In this document: positions 12,667 to 12,699 of the stretch, piece by piece
Layout of the letters: each line of letters opens with the position of its first letter
Position numbering within the stretch: position 1 is the first letter of the stretch
Origin: Caryophanales bacterium UBA5455
GTDB taxonomy: Bacteria > Bacillota_I > Bacilli_A > RFN20 > CAG-826
NCBI GenBank assembly: GCA_002427365.1
Contig: DIQT01000017.1
Span: 9,172-21,870, forward strand
Length of the DNA stretch: 12,699 bases
Reading direction: 5' to 3'
The notes under the pieces: generated by a model
Told to the model about the DNA's origin: nothing
What the model saw: only the letters and a program-made list of their open reading frames with translations
Database searches by the model: none
Position numbers and translations under genes: made by a program

Positions 12667-12699
12667 TGGTGCCGTCTAGAGGACTTGAACCCCCAACCT
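12667..12699 (-). tRNA. 3' part of a tRNA, probably tRNA-Thr (partial)
   Basis: The minus strand ends with a T arm (GGGGGTTCAAGTCCTCT), a 3' acceptor strand AGACGGC, a discriminator A and encoded CCA at 12669-12667. The anticodon lies outside the window. The segment AGGTTGGGGGTTCAAGTCCT matches what I recall of Bacillus tRNA-Thr(UGU), which is the only ground for the Thr assignment. Confidence 0.6.

Overview
The window looks like chromosomal DNA of a low-GC, Gram-positive-type bacterium, most likely a Bacilli/Mollicutes relative with the standard genetic code (Acholeplasma- or Izemoplasma-like). This is inferred from the AT-rich intergenic DNA, strong Shine-Dalgarno sites (AGGAG, AAGGAGG), sigma70-type promoters (TTGACA-17-TACAAT), a Gram-positive lipoprotein signal, a MacB-like ATPase-permease fusion, CCA-encoding tRNA genes and Bacillus-like tRNA sequences. 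Trp is read from TGG, and every visible gene stops at TAA or TAG. Nearly all genes lie on the minus strand.

Layout from left to right. (1) 1-1106: the start of a large ABC transporter with fused ATPase and permease, running off the left edge. A terminator-like hairpin lies in its leader. (2) 1247-2723: a solitary pRiA4b ORF-3-like gene (minus) and a divergent membrane protein with a SHOCT tail (plus). The region between them is rich in palindromes. (3) 2757-4330: an orphan AAA ATPase with a DUF234-type nuclease-like tail. Its strong promoter is bracketed by two matching clusters of 15-bp tandem repeats. (4) 4388-4792: tRNA-Leu(CAA) and tRNA-Arg(CCG), each with its own promoter and terminator. 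(5) 4801-8028: a compact operon of cardiolipin synthase, acyl-ACP thioesterase and a ZIP metal transporter. (6) 8187-9759: a decayed accessory segment next to tRNA-Leu(UAG). It holds a Cthe_2159-like carbohydrate-binding pseudogene, a DUF3137 gene without its 5' end, and the frameshifted C-terminal half of a tyrosine recombinase. It looks like the scar of an element once integrated at the tRNA. (7) 9768-9892: tRNA-Leu(UAG) and its promoter. (8) 9917-12385: a nicotinamidase-like cysteine hydrolase and a large lipoprotein of unknown role, each a single-gene unit with its own terminator. (9) 12617-12699: a terminator and the 3' end of a further tRNA, probably tRNA-Thr.

The operon in (5) is the clearest functional unit: two of its three products act on lipids or membranes and the third moves metal ions. 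The most unusual structures are the paired repeat clusters around the ATPase promoter and the chimeric junction in the tRNA-Leu scar. No CRISPR array, replication origin or complete insertion sequence was seen.
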